The notes below the pieces were generated by a model that saw nothing but the letters and a program-made list of their open reading frames with translations, was not told the DNA's origin and did not search any database. 64,000 nucleotides of DNA from Phytophthora colocasiae (Eukaryota; Oomycota; Peronosporomycetes; Peronosporales; Peronosporaceae): assembly GCA_018806915.1 (NCBI GenBank), contig JAGKQI010000101.1:1116001-1180000 (forward strand), read 5' to 3'. Position 1 is the first letter of the stretch. Each line of letters opens with the position of its first letter. Of this stretch, positions 1 through 9,290 are shown one piece after another. The translations under genes were made by a program, and so were the position numbers.

Positions 1-328
1 AGATGCGGCGAACTTGATTTGGCGCCTTTTTCTTTTCTGAAGAAGCTCTGCGTCTTCCTACAGGTTTCGCCTCTGCCGGCATGCCCTTCTGCTCAGCACT
101 GACCTCTTTCTCTTCAGCCATAGTCTCCTTCGCCTCCACAGAGTCTTCAGTCTCCTGTGCAGGTGGCGTCTGCACTGCTGAGGCCTTCGCTGCCTTCTTC
201 TTCTTCTGTCGGGTCTCAGAGACTTCCTTTTCAGCCGCTCGCCGCAACCGTCTCTCCCGACGTGAAGCATCTACGCTCTGTCGCTTCTCCTCTGCTGACA
301 ACGGAGTCTTACCGACAGGACCTGCCAT
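1..328 (-). CDS. Partial Lys/Glu/Ala-rich basic protein, open at window edge
   Basis: An uninterrupted reading frame of about 109 codons starts at an ATG at 328 and runs off the left end. An in-frame TGA lies about 90 bases upstream. The product is charged and low in complexity: an Arg-rich stretch near residues 20-33, then alternating Lys-rich and Glu-rich segments with no hydrophobic core, so it is probably disordered. I recognise no domain. It could be the N-terminus of a nuclear basic protein or of a retroelement Gag. The two similar palindromes just upstream favour a mobile-element origin but do not prove it. Confidence 0.4.
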   Translation of the reverse strand, partial: MAGPVGKTPLSAEEKRQSVDASRRERRLRRAAEKEVSETRQKKKKAAKASAVQTPPAQETEDSVEAKETMAEEKEVSAEQKGMPAEAKPVGRRRASSEKKKAPNQVRRI

Positions 329-539
329 TGTCTCTTTCTTCAGCGTTTTCTCGAATGAGGGCTTCGTGGCCGTCGATCACCAATTTGATGGGTGCCAGCC
401 TCCTTTCTCTTGAATGTATACGGAAGCTGCAGGAAAGTTAAAACCTAAACCTGTGCATTTGTCCATTTTTCGCGCAAAAAATATCATTGTATTTGTATGA
501 GATCAAGACAAATACAAACACTAAGTGAAAATACATGTT

Positions 540-621
540 ATGTTGTAGGGTACAACATAGTAAAGATGCTGCGAGAAAAATGAATTAGGGTATACATCGC
601 TTATGTTGCACGGTCCAACAT
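540..621. repeat. Two related 19-bp palindromes 63 bp apart
   Basis: atgttgtagggtacaacat (540-558) is a perfect inverted repeat with 8-bp arms around ggg. atgttgcacggtccaacat (603-621) is a diverged version with 6-bp arms. Both are preceded by tt. The stretch 329-755 holds no other supportable gene. Confidence 0.5.
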
Positions 622-755
622 ACGGGAACTAAGGGGTTAACGTGTTCAGGGTTTTGCCATCTTGGATGGCCGAACGTTCGGAGAGGGCCAGAAGCCTCAC
701 CTACCAACGCTTTGCAGCCCCACAACTTTCAGCATTCCCCAATTAGCTTCACGAG

Positions 756-1403
756 ATGAAACCTAGCTCTAACCAGGGCGATGACGTTGAGATTGCACTG
801 GGCCGTCGTCTGTCCAAGCTCTCGAATAATTCCAAGCACGCGTTCACGCTCAATCAGGTCCAGCGCGTGAAAGTATGCGGCACATATGACCGTCAAGATC
901 AAGACGGCGCTACCGTGTACGTGCTCGACGTGTACCTGCAGTACGTTCAAAGAGGTTTACCAACAACTCCAGGAGAGACCACAAGTGAGCGGAGATCGCG
1001 GTTGGAACAGGAGAAAGACGAGGCCGAGCCGGAATACCAGGTAGAACACCGCTATTCGGCCTTTCGTGAACTGCGGAAGCGCATCACCAAGATAGTGAAC
1101 GACCGGGAGCACATGCGCTGGTGCGCATATTGCAGTCGCGTGACGTGGATCACATCTGTCGAGGGTTTTCCTTCGCGGTTACCGAATCGCGGACGGTGGG
1201 CAGTTTGTACAGGCTGGCGAAGACTTTTGATTCACATGAGGAAGAGAAAACTGGAACGATTCGTGAACCAAATACTACGTGCTGCCAAAGACTTATCCTA
1301 TCGACGAGGAGGAGGACAATGCCACAGGTTTCTTGAGGTCTCTCAAATGCTCAATACGTTTCTTATAGACCCAGATTTACGTCCGGAAGGCTGTGTATGG
1401 TGA
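756..1403 (+). CDS. PX-like domain protein, paralogue A (possible internal frameshifts)
   Basis: First of eight paralogues in the window. The core VEHRYSAFRELRKRI (about residues 96-110) matches the PX signature in which the Arg of R-[YF]-S-x-F contacts a phosphoinositide. A CAYC pair follows, as in the other copies, and the C-terminus keeps the family ending (C-H-x5-V-x-x-M-L-x-x-F-L). PX proteins usually bind endosomal phosphoinositides. Between about 1130 and 1250 the family pattern (D-x-x-x-I-x-R-x-F, then a basic K-x-F-x-S-x-E-x-x-K) is in the neighbouring frame, which suggests two compensating frameshifts. The copy may therefore be decaying, or use a diverged loop. It converges on the permease gene. 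Confidence 0.6.
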   Translation: MKPSSNQGDDVEIALGRRLSKLSNNSKHAFTLNQVQRVKVCGTYDRQDQDGATVYVLDVYLQYVQRGLPTTPGETTSERRSRLEQEKDEAEPEYQVEHRYSAFRELRKRITKIVNDREHMRWCAYCSRVTWITSVEGFPSRLPNRGRWAVCTGWRRLLIHMRKRKLERFVNQILRAAKDLSYRRGGGQCHRFLEVSQMLNTFLIDPDLRPEGCVW

Positions 1404-1460
1404 AGATAAAAACTTTCTGAAACAACAAGTTATTGCAATAACACCGACAAGTTGTTGCTT

Positions 1461-2942
1461 TTATCCGTGGACAGCGGTGTAGTTGTAGTACACCGTGTTC
1501 TCGAACTCCGAGTTGCAGTAGGGGAACGACACGTCCGAGTCCGTCGGGGCGAAGAGAGTCTTGCCCGACGTGTACGTCACGTAACAGCCCAAGAACGTGC
1601 ACACTACGACAACATTAAGAGCAGGGATCTTCTCGTACATCGGAATGGAGCTCCAGCATTTCTTGAGCAGGAATACAATCGGCAGGATGATACTGTTGAG
1701 CGAGATACACGAAGCGCCCACAAAGTCCGACAAGTCCGAGAAATGATCCTTTAGCACAATTGATAGAACCACCAGCACAACGATAATGGCTACACGCATC
1801 AAGACGTACTTGATCACGTTGCCACCGCGATATTCAGCCGCTTCAGCCTCAGCATCTCCAAAATGCGGGTTCTCAGCGTCGGCTACCGAGATGTACGACA
1901 TACCCGAGCGACGCTCCGACGTGGCATTGACTGACGGGTTCACGATGGATTCCTTTGCTGGAGTTTCCATATCTGCGTAGGTTAAACCACTCTCTACGTC
2001 GCTTTGCTTCTTCTTGTGCATGCCAAGTGCAAGACGTTCCGACAGGTAGAAGACGGGATTCAGTAGAACGGAGAAGGCGATGGTGATGTGAAGCTGCATG
2101 AAGAGGTAAGCGAGAACGACAGCACCCCAGTCCGACTTGAACCCCAGCGAGGTCATTCCCGTGTCGGCGTCCGGGTAGATCGTGAACAACAAGTTACCAG
2201 AGATCTGGCAGCCAACGGCCGAGTAAGCTGTACTAGCCAGGACCAAGAACAGGCACGAGATCAAAGTAATAGTGAAGAACACCACACGTGGCATACGCTT
2301 CGGGTCACTGTGTTGGCGTTGCAGTGCAGGGATAACCACACCAGCACCGTAAGCCAACGACAGGTTGCCGAATACTCCAGCAACTTGAGAGAATTTGAGG
2401 TCAGGTGACGGCACAGACGGGTGGCCACGCATGCCGTACAATACAACAGCCACGCCAATGATATCGGCGATGACTGTACCGGCACAACCTGCAAATGCAG
2501 CCCCAGCTCCTTCCTTGAGAGTGGGGATAAGGCAAACTGGTAGACACATGAGTGCCATGAAGATGATCCAGACAGAATCACTAAAGGCGTTCGGGAAGAG
2601 TCCGTCGAGCAGAGAACCACCCAATACCAGGAAGACACAAGGTACCAGAAGACATGAAGCCATTTGAGCCACCACCGCGAACCAGTGGCCCCACGTACCA
2701 GCAGCCCAATGGCCGAGGTCTCCGTACGTCTTAACGGACTTGGGGGCCAGCAGCATCACGCGGCAAATGGCCACAGACGCGTACACGTTGGCGAAGGCCA
2801 TGAAGAGCATCGCGATCACCGCAAGGACCGGACCGGCACGTGAGAAGTTACCGGGCATACCAAGTGTTCCAACGCCGTAGACACAGCAGAAGACGTTGAA
2901 GGCCATCTTGAGGTCCTCTAGTGTCAGGAATTTCTTGCTCAT
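1461..2942 (-). CDS. Amino acid/auxin permease family (AAAP) transporter
   Basis: The 493-residue product has about eleven hydrophobic segments. The N-terminus (VYGVGTLGMPGNFSRAGP, about residues 22-39) is the first helix of AAAP/SLC32-36-38 transporters, which move neutral amino acids across plasma or vacuolar membranes, usually by proton symport. A hydrophilic loop of about 75 residues (about 310-385) separates the main bundle from the last three helices. I chose the ATG at 2942 because the alternative upstream ATG at 2987 lies inside an inserted MULE, which contributed the first residues of the longer frame. The promoter may therefore be rewired by the element. Substrate cannot be read from sequence. 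Confidence 0.85.
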   Translation of the reverse strand: MSKKFLTLEDLKMAFNVFCCVYGVGTLGMPGNFSRAGPVLAVIAMLFMAFANVYASVAICRVMLLAPKSVKTYGDLGHWAAGTWGHWFAVVAQMASCLLVPCVFLVLGGSLLDGLFPNAFSDSVWIIFMALMCLPVCLIPTLKEGAGAAFAGCAGTVIADIIGVAVVLYGMRGHPSVPSPDLKFSQVAGVFGNLSLAYGAGVVIPALQRQHSDPKRMPRVVFFTITLISCLFLVLASTAYSAVGCQISGNLLFTIYPDADTGMTSLGFKSDWGAVVLAYLFMQLHITIAFSVLLNPVFYLSERLALGMHKKKQSDVESGLTYADMETPAKESIVNPSVNATSERRSGMSYISVADAENPHFGDAEAEAAEYRGGNVIKYVLMRVAIIVVLVVLSIVLKDHFSDLSDFVGASCISLNSIILPIVFLLKKCWSSIPMYEKIPALNVVVVCTFLGCYVTYTSGKTLFAPTDSDVSFPYCNSEFENTVYYNYTAVHG

Positions 2943-3142
2943 ATTTGTAGGAGAAGAAGGTTTTGCGAAGGATTTTAAATGGACCAATACCCGCCCTGGT
3001 CAAATCGGATCAAAACGTCAATTCGGACTTGATCAAAGGTTTTGAACACGATTAGGGCTTTAAGTACGAATTTGGTTGGTTGACCAACAGCGGCATTCGC
3101 TCTTCTACCTCCCACGCCACGAAGCACCGCTACGTAAGCGCA

Positions 3143-3800
3143 ATGGACAGCCAAGATACTTTCACCCCCCAAGGAAGTTCCCCACGTCATCCTGCGTGCA
3201 GTAGTTCCAATGACCGTGTATTCAATCCACCTAGTTCGGCGAGAAGTCGCCACGAAAGGCGCGATCGCCGTGGCCACTCGAAGCAGCGACATCGATCTTT
3301 CAGTGCTGGGCGCTCGACGGGATTCAGCCCTCAGCACCGCCCTAGTTTGCGCCCTCGTTGTCGGTCTTCTTTGAGTCGTAGTTCCTCCAACCATCGACGG
3401 AGTGTGCCACGCCGTTCAAGATCCCTAAGCCGCTCATGCAGCCGAGAAAGCCGCGCGCTTTAACTACCGACGAAGTCGCTCAAGTCGCCGACCGCGGCGT
3501 TCGACCAGTCCTTCGCGTCGCATTGGAAGGTCAAGCCGCTGACGTAGTCTCTCAAGTTGTCAGAGCTCATGTGGCAGCTCTCGGAGTCAGAGGGCTAGTC
3601 GTCAGGTGTCGCTCCAGCAGCTCAAGCATCTGTGGTGGCACTTGTAGACGTAGTTCAAGCCCAAGAAGACGCTTTACACCATCGCCTCATCGTTCCAGGC
3701 GCACATATTCCAGCGACACTGGTCGCCCTCGGTCACGACGAATGCCAAGTCCACACAGCAGTGATACAAGCGTATCCGGACGCGCAGAGCGTAACAACCC
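3143..3800 (+). pseudogene. Ser/Arg-rich frame with frameshifts inside the MULE
   Basis: The ATG-started frame (3143-3463) becomes strongly Ser/Arg-rich, with repeated RS dipeptides like the RS domains of splicing factors. After its stop the Arg/Ser pattern continues in other frames to about 3800, so at least two indels have broken one longer coding region. No RRM is visible. It may be a host gene fragment captured by the element (a Pack-MULE) or simply the basic N-terminus of this transposase family; sequence alone does not decide. Confidence 0.4.
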
Positions 3801-3829
3801 AACACGGAGGTGTTTGTGGGATTGGGGTG

Positions 3830-4330
3830 GTACGATGCAGAGTTCTATACCTCGAGGTGAAGCCTTCAGAGTGACTAACCGTCCTGTTACAAACGTCAAG
3901 CGCACGGATAAGCGGACTGTCCTTCATGCAGGGGGATATGCTTACACTGGTTACACCAAGTCGGAGAAGAGGATATCGTACAGATGCATTCAATATAGAA
4001 GCAGCGCGGGGTGCAAGGCGAAGCTACATTTTATCATCAAGATAAACAATTAAGAGTTTTCAAGTGAACATGTATGCTCAATCAAGCGCACGGTAACTGC
4101 ACCTGGAGTTGATGTCGTGGAGGCGATGAAAGAGCGAACTGATGATCTGGCAATATCGCAAATGAATTTGACGGCAGAGCGTGTTTTTGGAAGCAAAAAA
4201 GAGAAGATTTATACCTGAAGAAGTCTTAGTAGTCCAGCGTGAGCAAGTCATCCCGAAGCGCACATAGGGCTGAACGAAGACACTTTGGAGCCGACCTGCA
4301 CGGCGTTGTTGAAGTTCCTCCTGAGTGGCA
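3830..4330 (+). pseudogene. MULE transposase remnant with FLYWCH-type zinc finger
   Basis: The frame ending at 4053 contains a G-x-x-Y-x-Y, Y-x-C, G-C-x-A-x-L pattern typical of the FLYWCH/WRKY-like finger at the start of many MULE transposases. Downstream, frame pieces include VVEAMKERTDDLAI, MNLTAERV and HFGADLHGVVEVPP, which fit oomycete MULE transposases, but they are split by stops and frameshifts. No intact catalytic domain survives. Confidence 0.5.
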
Positions 4331-5013
4331 AGTAAAAGCAGCCCGAGTGACGTCGCGGCCTACTCCAAGTTGTCAGCGTATGTGGGGACGGAATAGCGGC
4401 ATGTTCGCGCCTTAGTCATGTTCGAATAGAAGATCATCAGGAGAGAGAACTTGTCGTTTTGTATTTGTTGCTCTCAGTAGTTATAGTCATCACATTAATT
4501 TGCACTTCCACCAGCACCGTAGCTCTACATAGTTGACGTCCGTAGCTATTTATCTTGTCGTTAGGGCCAGGAACAATACAACAGATGAAGTCTTCGCCTC
4601 GCAAGAACTTCCGACGCTGGTATCTGCATACCCTTCAGCCCAGAGGTACCAGGTTGGCTATTGTATAAGGTCAATTATCGTGTTGCTAGTGAACTGTTGA
4701 CACTGCTGACAATACTTTGCTCAGCCCCCAATTAGCTACCTACAGCTCAGTTTATAATATAAGTGCCGTTTATGATTAAGTGATCCACACACACCGCACA
4801 GCTTCGCGACCTCACCGCCCTCCCTCTTTCCAGAAGGTTACAAGTACGGCAATGCGTGGGGGGGGGGTCAAATGCTGTATGCATTGTACGTGATGGACTG
4901 TGGAATTCATTGATCAACTTCGATCAATAACCCACCTGGTCAATGGAATTGGTCAATTGATCGGTTTTGACCTGTACCGGCGTTGGTCCAAATAAAAGTC
5001 TACCAAGGTTTTG

Positions 5014-6053
5014 AGCACTTGGGACGGGGGACTTGAGTCGTTGATGGGGAATCCGAAAGTGAGACTGAACGAACCAAAAGGACACAACTAGCTAAATGGC
5101 CGAAAGAGAGTCGGAGCATGACCGTTTGCCACTTGAAGCGAGAGATCTGTGTCGTAGATGCACTTGAGAGCCGGGCGTGTTCAGGAAGATGCGCGATGGC
5201 AAGTCGCTGCGCGTCATACCCGATGGACCCAATGGCCATGCTGGACTTGCAGAGACTGTGCCACTTCTTTAGTCGCCGAGGTCAGCACCGGCTCAGTTGT
5301 CTCTTTGGAGGTGCATTTTTCCTTCACCATGTCATGATAGTTCAAGTCGTTGGTGACACAACTTGGATTCCAGAGACTGTATCTCCTTGGTATTGAAGAG
5401 AACTCGGACTGAGTTACTCCTCATGCCGTTGAAAAACTCAGTTTGAGTTGGGAAATCCGAGTTAATAAGGTGAGAATTTCTGATGCAGAAGCAATGGCGG
5501 ATCTCACGGGCACTCCTGCACCGGATACGATAAGAGTTGCTGAGCGTACGGACCTTGGTATGTACGGTGTACTGATAGCATAAAGCGCCATGGAGCTGCA
5601 GTCTGTAGCCTACAGGTAGCTCCATCACGCCCTACAGGTTTGCCAAAAGAGTCTGCGTCGGTGCGCGTCACAATGGCGCTGATAATTATGCTTCGGTTAT
5701 GCACATACGGTATTACTAGTAGAGCACAACGCGAAATAAATTGCTGTACAAGTGTGGTTGCCACGATGTTGCTATGCAATTCCGATCACAGATTACAGGT
5801 AGTTTAGATTCTACAACCGTTAAAAGGTTTTGTTGGCAAGGTTATACTCTACCACTGATGGCAGATACTGAAAGTTGTGTGGACGTATACTATCCTGTAA
5901 GTTTCTCTGAGTAATTACAGTGATGAAAGCTTGCATATCTGCACTGGCTCAAATGAGCAAGGTACATGTACAAGCATTGCAGCGCCCTGTGCTAATACTT
6001 CGAAGTAGATTACAAGTATTACCATAGCATACTGGCCATCTACAAGTACCGCT
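5014..6053. other. Intergenic, no gene supported
   Basis: About 1 kb between the MULE target duplication and the next gene. Short frames on both strands have no recognisable composition or motif. I see nothing else in it. Confidence 0.5.
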
Positions 6054-6923
6054 TTAGACTGCAATCTCCTCTCCTGTTTCCTCATTGATGTAGTGCTTTG
6101 AGTATCGACCATATCCGATCTGGACCCATCGCACCTTCCAGGAGTTCTCTGTCTTTCGGTTCGAGCTCGAGCGGATTTTAGGAGACTCCTCCTCCCCCTT
6201 GACCCAACTGCCGTGGCCAACGCAGGCCCATTGAGCAGCCTGCTTCTTCGGCTCAACTGCAGATTTCGGTGCTAAAATGTCACTCTCAGGCTTGTTTGTA
6301 AAACTTTGCCCAGATTCTTTGACATTTGGTTCAACCTCCGTCTCGGAAGCCCCTTCCTCCATTACAGAAGGCTTCACTTCGTCACCATTGTTGGCCTCTT
6401 CTTCCACAATATCAAGTTCTCCGATTTCGTATTCTGGAATCGTGGAGCAGTCTGTTGAGACCGTCGGAGCTTCAGACGTTAGGTCTTCACTGTTGGCCCT
6501 GCGCTTTCCAGACAGAAATGGGTTGCACTTGTTGAACAATCGATCAGTGCTAGCCTTGGAGTTTCCATTTCCCGTGTAATCGTCCAGGACGAACGTGGGT
6601 GCAGCTTCCCAATTGGCAAGCGCCACCACATGAACTTTTTGGGATGTTGGTGGGGTGTAGATCGCTGTTTTGTCCGGTTTAATCAGCTTACACATGTCGT
6701 CGAAAGCAATGTGGTCTTCGTTGTTTATTCCGTTCTTGACCGGGATACTTGCATCGACGAACGCTTTCCGTCGGGAATTCTTGGTCATTGCCATATCCCC
6801 CTCTACTCCTTGACAGAGCAGAGGTTTAGTTGTGTATTTGGCCACAAATTGCCAGATCTTGAGCGCAGCGCGTGTCATCTGGGCGAGTGTTCGCATACGG
6901 AGAAATGTACCTTCGACCTTCAT
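6054..6923 (-). CDS. Acidic protein with two C-terminal W-x-x-V-G-x-G motifs
   Basis: The 289-residue product starts at the first in-frame ATG (6923); longer frames need a non-ATG start. A short amphipathic basic segment near the N-terminus (TRAALKIWQFVAKY) precedes about 200 low-complexity residues rich in Glu, Ser and Thr. The C-terminus holds two related motifs, WACVGHGSWVKG and WVQIGYGRYSKH. The same motif ends the gene at 10959-11564, so the two are paralogues flanking PX genes B and C. I know no family for it. The Trp/Tyr and GxG spacing suggests a small folded binding module, which is inference only. Confidence 0.65.
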   Translation of the reverse strand: MKVEGTFLRMRTLAQMTRAALKIWQFVAKYTTKPLLCQGVEGDMAMTKNSRRKAFVDASIPVKNGINNEDHIAFDDMCKLIKPDKTAIYTPPTSQKVHVVALANWEAAPTFVLDDYTGNGNSKASTDRLFNKCNPFLSGKRRANSEDLTSEAPTVSTDCSTIPEYEIGELDIVEEEANNGDEVKPSVMEEGASETEVEPNVKESGQSFTNKPESDILAPKSAVEPKKQAAQWACVGHGSWVKGEEESPKIRSSSNRKTENSWKVRWVQIGYGRYSKHYINEETGEEIAV

Positions 6924-7299
6924 GTCGTTCTTCTTCAGTTTGCTGAGTGCGTGTGCGTTTTCATTAGATGTTGCTTCGTGTTGAATTGGAAAATGAACGG
7001 CAGCAAACCTGCAAGTGCAGTGGAAAAGGTCTGCAGCAGTACAGTGCTGTATTGAGACATGCGTTGGAATGCCTTGCCGAGACAAAGTTTGCTTGGATGG
7101 CAACAAACCAGCTGACTTGGCTCGGTCTCAGCAAGTGTCCAGCAATGCATTGACAAATTTGATGGACATTGTCAAATAATGGCTGCAACAGATGGCGTTT
7201 CACGTTTTTTCATCCAGTGTAGCGATCTCTTTAAAGATGTACACATCTTGTATCCTGGCTGAATAAATAACAAGATGATCTGCTCTTGGGGTCACATTT

Positions 7300-8037
7300 T
7301 CACTCAGTGAGGAAATCCTCGATGAGTTTAGGCAGAGTCTGGCGCAAACGGCAATGTCGGTCCCTCCGTGCTCTTGACTGTGCAAAGTCCACCAGGTCAT
7401 CGAGGAACTGGACGAGTATCTTCTTCTGTTGCTTCTTGGTGGTCACTAGACGCACAAACCAGAGTGGCTGGGCTGCGTGGAATCTAGTGTAAGTCTGGAA
7501 CTGGCGACAATACTGACACAAGAAGTGTGCGTTGATGCATGAGACTGCAATCGCCTCGTGTCGAAGTTGTGAGAAATCCGAGAACCGACGACGCACACAG
7601 AGGTCTGGAAGACGTTCGGAGGCTTCATGTTCCGATGTTGAAGCTGTTGGATTCGTACTCACCCCAGAAGCAGAGGCTACTGGACGAAGTTGTCCCATTG
7701 ACGACGAATTGCGCATGGTAGGGATGTTGGAGGTGGTCAGAGAGAGCGTGTAGACTTCCACCACGTACAAAGTAGCTCCGTCGTGCGTGCTTCTTTGCGT
7801 GTCGAGAATGCAGATCTGTTCCAAGTTTGAGAGGAACTCCATGGACGTCGAGGGTTGTGACCGGTCGCACGACGCCGACGTCAACGGTGCGAGGTTCGTA
7901 CCCGTGTTCAGTGCTGGTAGCTGGTTCGGCTTGGGTGTGGTGCGCACGGCACTCAGCATCGCCTTGTGGTGCGTCTGGTCGGCTGTTGTGCTCAGTTGCA
8001 TGGAGGAGCTGGGAGATTCGGCGGTGACTTCGGCCAT
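7300..8037 (-). CDS. PX-like domain protein, paralogue B
   Basis: The 245-residue product opens with about 75 disordered Ser/Thr/Pro residues. The PX-like core follows: a first strand (ICILDTQ, then TLYVVEVY), then LCVRRRFSDFSQLRHE with the full phosphoinositide-binding signature R-R-F-S-D-F. After this comes the family-specific CQYC segment, an Arg/Lys-rich stretch, and a closing helix pair ending L-P-K-L-I-E-D-F-L. It is the best-preserved PX signature of the eight copies. The ATG at 8037 sits in good context (ccATGG). A role in membrane recruitment is inferred from the PX resemblance. Confidence 0.75.
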   Translation of the reverse strand: MAEVTAESPSSSMQLSTTADQTHHKAMLSAVRTTPKPNQLPALNTGTNLAPLTSASCDRSQPSTSMEFLSNLEQICILDTQRSTHDGATLYVVEVYTLSLTTSNIPTMRNSSSMGQLRPVASASGVSTNPTASTSEHEASERLPDLCVRRRFSDFSQLRHEAIAVSCINAHFLCQYCRQFQTYTRFHAAQPLWFVRLVTTKKQQKKILVQFLDDLVDFAQSRARRDRHCRLRQTLPKLIEDFLTE

Positions 8038-8692
8038 GGTAGGTTGCGTTCTCCGAGGTGGAAGATTCAGGAGTGAACAGAGAGTACGTGGCGCAAGCAG
8101 CTACGCGAAAGAGTGCTGTGCTGAAGTCTCTCATGGGTACGGTACTACTATGAGTCCTGGTGTAAACAAAGCCTTCCGCATTACCAGTCAGCCCTGTCGG
8201 CGAGACTATGGGTTCCAGCAGTCGTGGTCACGGTTTTTAGCGGGTATGAACATCCATCGTATCGCAATACGCGATGAAGGCGTCCGGGCATCTCTTGTAG
8301 ACTCGAGGACTTATCTCTTGTGACGCGTGAGCTCTACACACGAAGCTCCGAGCTGACCGTTCACTGATGATGGCCACGACAGCGGCACTTGACGTCAGGA
8401 GCAATCATTTACTGCAAGCCGTTCCTCCCGTAGATGGTTGCAAGTATTGGCTCCCGCATGCGCAGTCCTCCACTCAAGTCGTGCCCTGTTTGCTTACTGA
8501 CCTGCAGTACCACATGAAAAAGTGTAGGTCGCTGGGAGAGATCAGTGCAGTTGTGATTGCTTAGTGCAGTCAGGACCGCGATATTGAAAGGCAACAATGA
8601 TTGACTCATAGCCAAGCAAACGGTTGCAGAGATACAAGTGCTGCATTGTTATAATTTACTACGGCAGTTGACGTTGCGGACCTTACGTAGAC
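8038..8692. other. Intergenic between PX genes B and C
   Basis: About 650 bases with only short frames lacking recognisable features. It should hold the promoter of gene B and the 3' end of gene C. Confidence 0.5.
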
Positions 8693-9289
8693 TCATCTAA
8701 ACTCAGCATTCTGCAGCAAGAACTCGCTAAGCACATTGGGCACCAGCTCCTGCGCCTGGCATTTGCGTTTGCCAGTCTTCTGGACTCTACGCTGGCCCAT
8801 TCTGACGAAGTCGTTAATAAACGTTTGCAGCATCTTCTTCTGCTTCCCCTCGCTACCGAAACGCTTGGTCAGCCCTCGTGGCTGGGTGCTTGAGAATCGA
8901 ATGTACTCCACATACTTGAGACAGTATTGGCACGAACACTGCAGCTCCATACTCACGCAGGATGAGACCCTTTTCCGCAGCTCTTCAAAGGCGCTGAATC
9001 GATGTTCCACCCTAAAGGTTGGACAGGCTTCTGCCGCACGCTCTTCTTTCGAGCTGGGCTTGCTGACGGGCAACCGCGACGCAGGCTTGCTCAGGAACAC
9101 GTCCAGAACAAACACCAACCCGCTGTCGACGTCCATCCGAGTCATGTTGATCTCCACGCGCTCGACGCTCCAGAGGAATCCCAATGGTAGAGACGCGTTC
9201 CAGCGACGATGTGCCTCGAGCTTGAGTCCCAAATGCGGCTGCACCCCGTTCGTTGCGATGCTCGAAGTCGGTAAGAGCGTCGCAGGTGT
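8693..9289 (-). pseudogene. PX-like paralogue C, 3' part (gene split by mariner)
   Basis: About 198 codons encode the PX-like core with FRVEHRFSAFEELRKRV, the CQYC pair, and the C-terminal FINDFVRMGQRR and Cys-x-A-x-x-L-V-P-x-V-L pattern shared with paralogue D. The only upstream start in frame is a GTG inside the terminal repeat of the mariner element, so no authentic start remains here. The missing N-terminal codons lie on the far side of the element (10342-10434) and rejoin in frame if one TA copy is removed. The gene was therefore intact until the insertion. It may still be expressed if the element were spliced out, but nothing shows this. Confidence 0.7.
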
Positions 9290-9290
9290 A

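Larger units (their letters stand above)
2966..5004. mobile_element. Decayed MULE DNA transposon with 9-bp target duplication
   Basis: The two ends form diverged terminal inverted repeats of about 50-60 bp. Both share TTTTA, TGGACCAA and GGTCAAA blocks in the same order. Each end is flanked by the same 9 bases, AAGGTTTTG (2957-2965 and 5005-5013), the target-site duplication length expected of Mutator-like elements. Inside are a Ser/Arg-rich broken frame and remnants of a FLYWCH-type MULE transposase. The insertion sits between the permease start codon and its upstream DNA. A run of G residues lies near 4860. Confidence 0.7.
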
